Source: a virus. From it: a stretch of 31,749 nucleotides of DNA. The stretch lies in the IMG/VR virus record IMGVR_UViG_3300027302_000022, positions 1 through 31,749 of that record, one strand, 5' to 3'. A model generated the notes under the pieces. The model did not search any database and was not told where the DNA came from. It saw only the letters and a program-made list of their open reading frames with translations. Position numbers and translations under genes: made by a program. Of the stretch, positions 5,646-12,492 are shown one piece after another (positions within the stretch are counted from its first letter, which is position 1; every line of letters starts with the position of its first letter).

Positions 5646-5837
5646 ATGGATTTTAAAGTTTCAGAAGGATATGCTAAAAAAGAAAGAGAAGCTATAGTAT
5701 CTGGTATATCAAGAATGGCGGCTTTCTTTTTAAAGAATGAAGAACGACTAAAGAAAGAATCTTTAGAGCGTTTGAATAATTTGAAAGAACGAGGTTTGAC
5801 AATTCTCAATTCAAATGATAGTTCAAATTGTCCCTAA
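5646..5837 (+). CDS. hypothetical protein, 63 aa
   Basis: ATG 5646 lies 16 nt after the tRNA-Pro CCA end, with GAGGTCG as ribosome binding site. Highly charged, helical (MDFKVSEGYAKKEREAIVSG), likely a coiled coil around residues 25-50 (KNEERLKKESLERLNNLKER). An in-frame extension to 5586 would run through the tRNA and is rejected. Its end touches a CTAAATA box (5834-5840) preceding the Dps-like gene. Confidence 0.6.
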   Translation: MDFKVSEGYAKKEREAIVSGISRMAAFFLKNEERLKKESLERLNNLKERGLTILNSNDSSNCP

Positions 5838-5869
5838 ATATACTTAGCTATTATAATTAGGGGTATAAA

Positions 5870-6280
5870 ATGAACGAATTAGCAATAATACTTAATGTGT
5901 TGGGAATATATGGCCGTGCTTGCCATAACCTAACAACTGGTAAAACCTTTATTCCTGATCATGAGATTTTCGCTGAGATTTATTCTTTCGCAGAAGATTC
6001 TTATGACTCTGTTATCGAAAGATGTTTGGGGTTGGGCATTGACATAAACATTCAGCAAATTAATCTTCAAGCGGCAACCATGTGTTCACAAATAACTATT
6101 GGTGATTCAAACGAAGAAAAGTTTGCAGGTGTTAATGAAATATTGTCTCAAACAAACAGCATGATTGATGATCTTAGTAACAATGGTGGATTATCTTCTG
6201 GTACTGTTCAATTAATTGGTGATATATCTAATCAGTTTGAAGTTTTCCAATACAAAATCAAACAACGTTTGAGTGATTAA
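5870..6280 (+). CDS. Dps/ferritin-like protein, 136 aa
   Basis: Dps proteins form 12-subunit shells that oxidise and store iron and protect DNA. Here H19, H31, E35, D46 and E50 reproduce the spacing of E. coli Dps ferroxidase residues H51, H63, D67, D78, E82 (12, 4, 11 and 4 residues apart). The intervening text H...GKTFIPDHEIFAEIY...YDSVIERCLGLG matches the family signature H..G..F...H..F.EIY....YD...ER...LG. It is shorter than E. coli Dps (167 aa), lacking the N-terminal DNA-binding tail. A CTAAATA element at 5834-5840 suggests late expression. Ribosome site AGGGG before ATG 5870. A terminator follows at 6374. Confidence 0.82.
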   Translation: MNELAIILNVLGIYGRACHNLTTGKTFIPDHEIFAEIYSFAEDSYDSVIERCLGLGIDINIQQINLQAATMCSQITIGDSNEEKFAGVNEILSQTNSMIDDLSNNGGLSSGTVQLIGDISNQFEVFQYKIKQRLSD

Positions 6281-6373
6281 ATCCTATCATTATGATCCTT
6301 CGCTATTAGAAGTATAAGACGTAATGATTATTAAAGAGCCTATTAAGGTAAAGTGGAATAAACCCACACGATC

Positions 6374-6398
6374 AAAAGCCAGCATTGCTGGCTTTTTT
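6374..6398 (+). terminator. intrinsic terminator after Dps-like gene
   Basis: Stem AAAAGCCAGC/GCTGGCTTTT with an ATT loop (6374-6396) followed by T residues. Separates the upstream tRNA region from the TelA operon. The about 90 nt between it and the Dps-like stop hold no convincing gene. Confidence 0.88.
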
Positions 6399-6421
6399 GT
6401 TGTTAAAATATGTAAAACCAC

Positions 6422-6450
6422 TTGATATCCATATCTCAGTTTGTTACAAT
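6422..6450 (+). promoter_or_regulatory. sigma70-type promoter of the TelA operon
   Basis: TTGATA (6422-6427), 17-bp spacer and TACAAT (6445-6450), placed between the terminator at 6398 and the start codon at 6484. It should drive the TelA-like and TelA genes. Confidence 0.8.
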
Positions 6451-6483
6451 ACTAACATTCAATAATGGCTAACGAGTTAAACA

Positions 6484-7563
6484 ATGAGTCAAATCAAAAC
6501 ATTTGGGGGTGTAGTATCAAAAACACAACCTCAAACTATTGCTGACCCCAAACCGGCAGGCAATTCCTTGCAAGATCGCTTGCGCCAGCTTGAAAGTACA
6601 AAGCCGGTTGTACCCCCGGTTATGCCTATACAACCTTCTGCGCCATTACCCGTAAATCGTGAGGTTAAACCAATCCTCAAGCCTTCGGTGAAGGCTGTTT
6701 TGGATGATTCTGAAAACAAGGCTATTGCGGAATCTTTGGCTAAATTGGGGTTTAGTGATTTTGATTTAACAACAATTGAAAAGTCACGAATTTTATTAAT
6801 GCGTGATGACATCAAGATTACTGACCACCATTTTATTACCGAATATGGTGCTGATGTTTCGTCTGAGGAAATAATCAACAAATTGGCAAAGATTGTCAAC
6901 TCATCTTTTTCGGAAGGCATTCGTGCTTCTTTGAATAAGATTATGGCGTCAATTAAGCGTGTTGACATTGATGCAATTTTCAATAAAAGTTTTTTAAAGT
7001 CATTTTTCTCACGTTCTATTACGACACGAGAAGAATATAACATTTTGGAAGCAGAAATCAATAAAGAAGTTGCTAATTGCAAGAATGCATTGGCTAAGCT
7101 AAAGTCTCACATTCCAGAGTTTGATGCCGTGGAGTTGGAGACGGACAAACAGTTTCGTATGCTTTCTGTATTAATTGTTGCTGCGCAGTTGCGTATTGAC
7201 GATGAAAAGAGTAAAATGGCGTCACAGACAACAGCAGTAGAGTTTTTTGCGAAACAGACACTTCAAGATTTGCAAGATGCGTTGGCTCGTTTTGAGCGCC
7301 GTGTTCATAATCTGATGTTGATTCGTCAAACAATTTTGATGCGTATGTCTCAATTACGTCTTGAAGAAAACAATTTCTTGACGTTGATTGACCAAACAAA
7401 CGATATTATTACGTTGGTTATACCAACATGGAAACAACAGATGATTTCTGTTTTTTCTTCAAAGATGAATGGTAACAATGAATATAACAATTTGTTGAAC
7501 ATTCAAAAAGAACTTCTCGAAAAAATGTCAAATGCTACAGGAGCTAAAAATGACAGTGTTTAA
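6484..7563 (+). CDS. TelA-related protein, 359 aa
   Basis: Proline-rich N-terminus (residues 1-65), then a long helical region. RFERRVHNLMLIRQTILMRMSQLRLEEN followed by LVIPTWKQQMISVFS matches, at lower similarity, the core of TelA/KlaA-type toxic-anion-resistance proteins (R-V-x-D-L..., NN..L, TIPxWKxQ) that the next gene carries more faithfully. I read it as a diverged TelA paralogue that may form a pair with its neighbour. It lacks the extended C-terminal part of TelA. No transmembrane segment. It overlaps the telA start by 14 nt, so translation is coupled. Function in tellurite or other stress is known only by family association. Confidence 0.6.
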   Translation: MSQIKTFGGVVSKTQPQTIADPKPAGNSLQDRLRQLESTKPVVPPVMPIQPSAPLPVNREVKPILKPSVKAVLDDSENKAIAESLAKLGFSDFDLTTIEKSRILLMRDDIKITDHHFITEYGADVSSEEIINKLAKIVNSSFSEGIRASLNKIMASIKRVDIDAIFNKSFLKSFFSRSITTREEYNILEAEINKEVANCKNALAKLKSHIPEFDAVELETDKQFRMLSVLIVAAQLRIDDEKSKMASQTTAVEFFAKQTLQDLQDALARFERRVHNLMLIRQTILMRMSQLRLEENNFLTLIDQTNDIITLVIPTWKQQMISVFSSKMNGNNEYNNLLNIQKELLEKMSNATGAKNDSV

Positions 7564-8731
7564 GCCGGTTTCCGCATATACTCAAACAGGACAAGTATCC
7601 AATCAAAACTTGGTTGTGGTTGGTACTGATAAGAATGTTGGCACTTCCGCCATTATACAAAAGGTTTTTGACGCCAACATGCAACGTCTTGTTGCCTCTG
7701 GTATGGATGTCAATGAGTTGCAGCAGCGTGTTTCCAATGCAGTGACAAATTTCAATCCTTACGAAACAACTGCTATCACCAAGCTTGGTTCCGATGCAGG
7801 TGAAAAGATTGTGCGTTTCTCTGATGACATGCTAAAGCATGTGCGCAGTTCCGATGTTGATGGTATTGGTGATAAGATGACCGAAGTTGTCGTCCTTGCC
7901 AAGCAAGTCAATATCAATGGTCTTGTTAATGGTGGATCGAAGATTCCCCTGATTGGTGGTCTTATCAACAAGTTTATTGTTGGTAAGGAAAAGATTGTTG
8001 GACAATACGATTCCCTTTCCAAGCAAATTGAAAAGTTGCTGTCTGAGGTTAGTGTCACACAGAATCGTTTGAATGGCACTATTCAAAATCTTGAAAATGT
8101 ATATCTTTACAACGTTGAAGAATACAAAAATCTCGACACTAGTATTTTGGTTGGTGAAGTCAAGATTGAAGAATTGAACCAACAACTTGAAGAAATGAAG
8201 GCATCGCCAACTGCCGCTACCAATCCCATTGAAGCACAAAATATTTCCGATTTGTCAGGGATTATCGACCGCTTGAAGAAGCGTGTGCATGATTTGAAGA
8301 CTATGCAAATGGTGGCAATTCAAACTGCTCCTATGATTCGCATGATTCAGAGTAACAACCGTACACTGATCGACAAGTTTACGAATCTTACTGAATTGAC
8401 TATTCCCTCTTGGAAGAAGCAATTTGTACTGGCGATTGCATTGATTGAGCAAAAGAATGCAGTTGAACTTGCAACCAAGATTGACGACACGACTAACGAT
8501 ATCATGAAGAAAAATGCAGATTTGTTGAAGATGAACAGTGTTGCCACGGCGAAGGCTAATGAGCGTTCTGTGGTTGACATTCAAACTCTTGAATATGTTC
8601 AGAAGAACCTTATCGAAACAATTGATGAAGTTCAGAAGATCAAGCAGGAAGGTGAAGTTTCCAGAATTGAAGCGGTTAAGAAGATGGAAGACATGAAGTC
8701 TCAATTGATCGAGAAGGTTACTAACCGTTAA
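7550..8731 (+). CDS. telA: TelA family protein (toxic anion resistance), 393 aa
   Basis: Starts ATG 7550 (MTVFKPVSAYTQTGQ) behind AGGAG. Contains the TelA (KlaA/YaaN) hallmarks: LxxVYLYNVEEYKNLDxxILVGEVKIEELN, DRLKKRVHDLKTMQ, QTAPMIRMIQSNNRTLIDKF, LTIPSWKKQFVLAIALIEQ, and the final DDTTNDIMKKNADLL...IETIDEVQKI helices. Length fits the family (about 380-400 aa). A hydrophobic patch IPLIGGLINKF may associate with the membrane. In bacteria TelA proteins accompany Ter genes and confer tellurite resistance by an unresolved mechanism. Here it pairs with an upstream paralogue and a TerC-like gene, making a Ter/Tel stress module. Confidence 0.88.
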   Translation: MTVFKPVSAYTQTGQVSNQNLVVVGTDKNVGTSAIIQKVFDANMQRLVASGMDVNELQQRVSNAVTNFNPYETTAITKLGSDAGEKIVRFSDDMLKHVRSSDVDGIGDKMTEVVVLAKQVNINGLVNGGSKIPLIGGLINKFIVGKEKIVGQYDSLSKQIEKLLSEVSVTQNRLNGTIQNLENVYLYNVEEYKNLDTSILVGEVKIEELNQQLEEMKASPTAATNPIEAQNISDLSGIIDRLKKRVHDLKTMQMVAIQTAPMIRMIQSNNRTLIDKFTNLTELTIPSWKKQFVLAIALIEQKNAVELATKIDDTTNDIMKKNADLLKMNSVATAKANERSVVDIQTLEYVQKNLIETIDEVQKIKQEGEVSRIEAVKKMEDMKSQLIEKVTNR

Positions 8732-8764
8732 TACTGACGGTTACAAACTTTAACATATTATGTC

Positions 8765-8799
8765 TTGTAAACATAGGTGTATGTGTTAATATACACCTA
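8765..8799 (+). promoter_or_regulatory. promoter with 9-bp operator-like dyad upstream of terC
   Basis: TTGTAA (8765-8770), 16-bp spacer and TAATAT (8787-8792). TAGGTGTAT (8774-8782) and ATACACCTA (8791-8799) are perfect inverted copies flanking and overlapping the -10, as expected for a repressor operator. A weak hairpin AACCGT/ACGGTT (8723-8742) across the telA stop codon may attenuate read-through. Confidence 0.6.
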
Positions 8800-8825
8800 C
8801 CAACTCACTATAAAGGTAAAATTAA

Positions 8826-9848
8826 ATGCTACAACTTATGCGTCATTTCCGTTTCTCCGGTATTTTGGCCGCCCTCTGTTTCCTTGCAGCATATCTGTAT
8901 GCTGGCCCCGCAGGTCTTTTTGTGGCGGTCGTACTTGCTGTTTTGGAAGTTTCTCTGAGCTTTGACAATGCTGTTGTCAATGCTGGTATTTTGCAACATT
9001 GGAATCACTACTGGCGCACCCTATTTTTGACGGTTGGTATTTTCATTGCTGTTTTTGGTATGCGCTTGCTGTTCCCGTTGGTTATTGTTTCACAAACATC
9101 TGACATGTCTATTCTTGAAGCATGGAACATGGCAATCAATAGCCCCAAGGAATATTCTGCTGCCCTGTTGTCTCACCATGCCGAAGTTCTTGCTTATGGT
9201 GGTTCTTTCTTGTTCTTGGTTTTTTTCAACTTCTTGTTTGACCCGGAAAAGGATTTGCACTGGCACTCTTGGCTGGAAGAAAAGATGGCAAAGCTTGGTC
9301 GTGTTGATTCGATGTCCATTCTTGCAACGTTGGCTATCTTGGTAGGTGTAACGAGTTTTGTTCCTGAGCATGAGAAGTTGGCGGTGATGATGGCTGGTAC
9401 TTATGGTATCCTTACTTATCTTGCTGTTGAGTTTATTGGTCATCTGTTGGAAGAAGAAACTGAAAGTGATGTTAATGTAGCAAAGGTTGTTTCGACTGGT
9501 AGTATCGGTGGATTCCTGTACCTTGAAGTTTTGGACGCATCGTTCAGCTTTGACGGAGTTATTGGTGCCTTCGCTATTACTACTGATATTGTTATCATTA
9601 TGTTGGGTCTGTGTGTTGGTGCGTTCTTCGTCCGTTCGATGACTACGTATCTTGTTGATAAGGGAACCTTGCAAGCTTATAAGTTCCTTGAACATGGCGC
9701 ACATTATGCAATTGGCGCACTTGCAACCATCATGCTCATGAGCATTACTCATGAAGTTTCTGAAATCGTGACTGGTTTGATTGGTGTTGGTTTCATTGTG
9801 TGGGCAGTGGCTTCTTCGATCCGCTCGGATAAGAAAGAAGCTGCGTAA
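8826..9848 (+). CDS. terC: TerC-family integral membrane protein (DUF475 type), 340 aa
   Basis: Multi-spanning membrane protein. LEVSLSFDNAVVNAGIL (residues 41-57) and the second copy LEVLDASFSFDGVIGAFA near residue 240 carry the acidic membrane motifs (E-x-x-x-S-x-D-N/G) typical of TerC transporters, and FLTVGIFIAVFGMRLLFPLVIV matches the DUF475 branch. TerC proteins are implicated in metal ion, especially manganese, efflux and in tellurite tolerance. It has its own promoter, ribosome site AAAGGT and a terminator at 9858. It sits between TelA and an ATP-grasp gene, and TerD/VWA partners are encoded about 20 kb away on the other strand. Confidence 0.88.
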   Translation: MLQLMRHFRFSGILAALCFLAAYLYAGPAGLFVAVVLAVLEVSLSFDNAVVNAGILQHWNHYWRTLFLTVGIFIAVFGMRLLFPLVIVSQTSDMSILEAWNMAINSPKEYSAALLSHHAEVLAYGGSFLFLVFFNFLFDPEKDLHWHSWLEEKMAKLGRVDSMSILATLAILVGVTSFVPEHEKLAVMMAGTYGILTYLAVEFIGHLLEEETESDVNVAKVVSTGSIGGFLYLEVLDASFSFDGVIGAFAITTDIVIIMLGLCVGAFFVRSMTTYLVDKGTLQAYKFLEHGAHYAIGALATIMLMSITHEVSEIVTGLIGVGFIVWAVASSIRSDKKEAA

Positions 9849-9857
9849 ACGTTAAAA

Positions 9858-9883
9858 TAAAAAAGGGCTTCGGCCCTTTTTTT
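9858..9883 (+). terminator. intrinsic terminator after terC
   Basis: GGGC-TTCG-GCCC hairpin (9865-9876) with A and T runs on either side extending the stem, and a T tract. The UUCG tetraloop makes it particularly stable. Confidence 0.9.
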
Positions 9884-9895
9884 ATAGGTGATGAA

Positions 9896-10630
9896 ATGTT
9901 ATTTTTATATCCAAATATGATGTTTGAGAAAACAATAGACCCTGAGTTTCATGATGAAATGATTGAAGCTGACAATCGTGGTTATAAAACGTTGACCTGT
10001 TGGTATGCCCGCAGGGATACTGTCGTGACAGATGTCGTATACCGTGGTTGGATGAAGAACGCTGCTGAATATGATAGTTTTTATAAAAGTCTTCGTTATA
10101 ATGGTATGACACTTATCAACAATCCGCAACAGTATAACAACACCCATTATTTGCACAACTGGTATGATATTTTAGCCGAGTATACTTTTAATACGTATTT
10201 TTTTGACACGGTTGAAGATTCTGTTAATTTTGCAGATTCAATTAATTGTTCTTTTCTTTTGAAGGATGATGTTAAGTCTGGTGGTATTGTAAATGGTGGA
10301 GTTGAGTTAAGGTCAGCACTTGAAAAGATGCGAAAGTATCGAGGTACTGATGGTGCCGGTCGTATATGTCTTCGCCAGTATCATGCGCTAGACAGCTATT
10401 CTGAAAAAAGATTTTTTTGTTTTATGGGAAATGTTTTTTCATGTGATGGTAATGTGCCAACAATAGTTAGCGAAATTGCTAAGAAGATTGATAGTAATTT
10501 TTTTAGTATTGATATCATAGAAGATATTCACGGGAAAGAGTGGTTGGTGGAAATAGGAGACGGGCAAGTGTCAGGAATGAAGAAATGGACTGTTGATAAG
10601 TTCTATGAAATATTTGGCACTTGCAAATAA
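9896..10630 (+). CDS. ATP-grasp-like protein, 244 aa
   Basis: The C-terminal half shows an ATP-grasp pattern: LLKDDVKSGG (phosphate-binding lysine region), RICLRQYHAL and EKRFFCFMGNVF strands, then FFSIDIIEDIHGKEWLVEIGDGQVSG with the metal-binding D/E-x-G end motif. This resembles the R2K-type ATP-grasp proteins of phages and Ter gene neighbourhoods, which ligate a carboxylate to an amine with ATP; the substrate is unknown. Start ATG 9896 with AGGTGATG upstream, just past the terC terminator, so read-through or its own weak promoter would be needed. Identification rests on motif order, not a search. Confidence 0.6.
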   Translation: MLFLYPNMMFEKTIDPEFHDEMIEADNRGYKTLTCWYARRDTVVTDVVYRGWMKNAAEYDSFYKSLRYNGMTLINNPQQYNNTHYLHNWYDILAEYTFNTYFFDTVEDSVNFADSINCSFLLKDDVKSGGIVNGGVELRSALEKMRKYRGTDGAGRICLRQYHALDSYSEKRFFCFMGNVFSCDGNVPTIVSEIAKKIDSNFFSIDIIEDIHGKEWLVEIGDGQVSGMKKWTVDKFYEIFGTCK

Positions 10631-10650
10631 TTTTTAGATGTTAATGCTCC

Positions 10651-10687
10651 CAATGAGAGTGTTAATGTTGCATTATAACTCTCATTG
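10651..10687 (+). promoter_or_regulatory. 10-bp perfect inverted repeat before repeat-protein genes
   Basis: CAATGAGAGT (10651-10660) and ACTCTCATTG (10678-10687), 17 nt apart, with TATAAC (10674-10679) at the edge of the right arm and no T tract. A CTAAATAG late-like box follows at 10693-10700. It could be an operator or the end of upstream transcription. Confidence 0.45.
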
Positions 10688-10721
10688 CTACTCTAAATAG
10701 TAAAATAATTTGGAGTAAAAA

Positions 10722-11408
10722 ATGAAGCAATCATTTAGAAGTTTAGTTGAAAGTATGTTTGGTGTGACTCATGATCTTCATACTGTGCACAATCAAGATA
10801 TACATCAGGCAATTGATTCACCCGCAACATCACATCATATTGACCTCCCACACCTCGTAAAATCGCATTTAACAAGCACTAGTGCATTGGACAGTGCGTC
10901 AGTCCATCATGACCCAGAAGTGCGTAGATCGGCCTTACAGAGCGATTCTCCGCACCTTAATATGAGTCATGTTCACGCAGGACTTAAAGATTCACATCCG
11001 TTAAATCGTATACAGGCAATTCATACATCAAAACGTGTTGGAAATTTAGCATCGGAGCATTTACATACAGCATTACAAGATCACGATGTTGGAGTTCAAA
11101 AGGCTGCTTTAAGCCATCCTAATATCAATAAGGCTCATATTGATACCGCCATGAAAAGTTCACATCCGGAAATACGTCATATGGCTGCGATGCACCACGC
11201 CGCTACCCCACAACATGTCATCAGTCATATAAATAACCCTGAAACATCACAGGCACACAAGATTGAGACGATTAATAGAGCACCCGGAATGCATCAAAAT
11301 GGATTGCATGGATTGTTAAAACATTCGGATGGTGCTGTTCAACATGCTGCCCATGAGGCGTTGAAAACAAGAACTATGCCAAACGCATATCATCCATTGC
11401 ATAGTTAA
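10722..11408 (+). CDS. His-rich helical-repeat protein, possible internal head protein, 228 aa
   Basis: About seven imperfect repeats of some 25-30 residues, each with a core like HPEVRRSALQSDSPHLNxSHV or DVGVQKAALSHPNINKAHID. The V/I-x-x-A-A/A-L helix followed by H-P/S-P resembles HEAT or leucine-rich-variant repeats. The N-terminus MKQSFRSLVES is short, basic and ends L-V-E, like T4 capsid-targeting peptides cut by the gp21 prohead protease after (L/I)xE. I infer a protein packaged in the head and perhaps injected. A CTAAATAG box at 10693-10700 and TTTGGAG ribosome site precede it. The next gene is a paralogue. Confidence 0.65.
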   Translation: MKQSFRSLVESMFGVTHDLHTVHNQDIHQAIDSPATSHHIDLPHLVKSHLTSTSALDSASVHHDPEVRRSALQSDSPHLNMSHVHAGLKDSHPLNRIQAIHTSKRVGNLASEHLHTALQDHDVGVQKAALSHPNINKAHIDTAMKSSHPEIRHMAAMHHAATPQHVISHINNPETSQAHKIETINRAPGMHQNGLHGLLKHSDGAVQHAAHEALKTRTMPNAYHPLHS

Positions 11409-11435
11409 TTTATAAAAGAATAATTGGAGAAAAAA

Positions 11436-11939
11436 ATGAAGCAATCATTTAGACGAATGGTAGAAGGCGCATTGTTTGAGTCAAATGCAGAAGTTGTAGA
11501 TCATAATAATGCAATACATAAAGAAATTGATAATCACCAAAAATCAAATTATGAATATGATCATATTAATTTAGCACCTTTGGTAAAATCACATATGACA
11601 AATGAAAGGGCACTCACAAGATCACAGTCACATCCCGATCTTAGTGTTCGCAGGGCTGTCTTACAAACATCTTCGCCACATCTTAATAAAGAGCATATTA
11701 ATTTTGCTATGGGCGACCCACATCCGGAAGTACGTAGTTTAGCATTGAATATGTCCAATCTTCATGGTGGTGCGACACATGAACAGTTGCATGACGCTCT
11801 ACGTTCAAATCACATAGATGTGCAAAAGGCTGCCTTAAAAAATAAAAATATTGATAAATCACATTTGGGGGCTGCTTCTAAAAGTATCCATCCAGAAGTT
11901 AGAAAATTGGCGGATTCTCACCCATTGAGTGAAAAGTAA
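11436..11939 (+). CDS. paralogue of the preceding helical-repeat protein, 167 aa
   Basis: Starts ATG 11436 behind TTGGAG; the in-frame TTG at 11424 is part of that site. MKQSFRRMVEGALFES repeats the N-terminus of the upstream gene with M-V-E at the putative cut site. The body has the same units (VRRAVLQTSSPHLNKEHIN, VQKAALKNKNIDKSHLG, SIHPEVRKLADSHP), with about five repeats, so the pair arose by tandem duplication. A terminator overlaps its stop codon. The sequence TTTATAAAAG at about 11411-11420 could be a second late-like promoter. Confidence 0.65.
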   Translation: MKQSFRRMVEGALFESNAEVVDHNNAIHKEIDNHQKSNYEYDHINLAPLVKSHMTNERALTRSQSHPDLSVRRAVLQTSSPHLNKEHINFAMGDPHPEVRSLALNMSNLHGGATHEQLHDALRSNHIDVQKAALKNKNIDKSHLGAASKSIHPEVRKLADSHPLSEK

Positions 11940-11963
11940 AAAAGGGCTTTAAGCCCTTTTTTT
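11938..11963. terminator. bidirectional terminator between convergent genes
   Basis: AAAGGGCTT/AAGCCCTTT hairpin with A tract on one side and T tract on the other (11938-11963). It serves both the plus-strand repeat-protein genes and the minus-strand gene whose stop codon begins at 11964. Confidence 0.9.
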
Positions 11964-12375
11964 ATTCTTCATGTGGTATAGCAATAACAGGTGTATTTGT
12001 TTTGGTTTTATTACAAGATTCTATTTTATGATTACCTGCAATCAAATGCATTTCTCCTGTTCTGGTGTTATGTATTACGATAGGAACATTAACAGATATA
12101 TCTCTTGTTGAGCCTACTCTTTTTTCCCCTACATTTTTAACTTCTTGTGACATTAAGGGATGAACTACTTTTATTGGTGAGTTTTTTACTGTATTGTCGA
12201 AAGTGTTTTTATCACGCAATTCAAGCATCCTTTTATGTGCCCATGACGGTATGAATGGTTTCTTTGCATGCACATTTAATTGGTGTGAAAGTTCCAGATA
12301 ATTATTGTTTCTTTTGATAAAAAAGTTTTCGTCAAGTTTTTTCATGTCGGTTATCAACAATTCTTCAAAGTTCAT
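11962..12375 (-). CDS. hypothetical late protein, weak ParB-like C-terminus, 137 aa
   Basis: Start at 12375 (MNFEELLITDMKKLDENFF) is chosen because an AATAAATA late-like box (12405-12412, minus) lies about 30 nt upstream; starts at 12390 or 12402 would leave almost no leader. The C-terminal half, NVPIVIHNTRTGEMHLIAGNHKIESCN, weakly recalls the ParB-type nuclease domain turn (x-L-I-A-G-N-H/T-R), where the GxxR region binds nucleotide, but here the arginine is lysine. I would not assign function. It converges on the repeat-protein operon. Confidence 0.55.
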   Translation of the reverse strand: MNFEELLITDMKKLDENFFIKRNNNYLELSHQLNVHAKKPFIPSWAHKRMLELRDKNTFDNTVKNSPIKVVHPLMSQEVKNVGEKRVGSTRDISVNVPIVIHNTRTGEMHLIAGNHKIESCNKTKTNTPVIAIPHEE

Positions 12376-12429
12376 TTTAGTCTCATACATTAACAAATAC
12401 ATGATATTTATTGTTAATGGAAACTGTAC

Positions 12430-12458
12430 TTGACTATGATGTGCGAGTGTTGTAGAAT
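12430..12458 (+). promoter_or_regulatory. sigma70-type promoter
   Basis: TTGACT (12430-12435), 17-bp spacer and TAGAAT (12453-12458), 35 nt before the nucleotidyltransferase start codon and divergent from the late-like box of the minus gene. Confidence 0.75.
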
Positions 12459-12492
12459 AGGCTATCTTAATTTTCACATATAGAAGGCTAAC

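Noticed and set aside
6305-6420. Short frame starting ATGATTATTAAAGAG after the Dps-like gene
   Set aside because: It runs through the terminator hairpin and its end is poly-T derived; no ribosome site.
6531-7082. Long minus-strand reading frame inside the TelA-related gene
   Set aside because: Sequence is low-complexity antisense of a well-supported gene, without ribosome site or family features.
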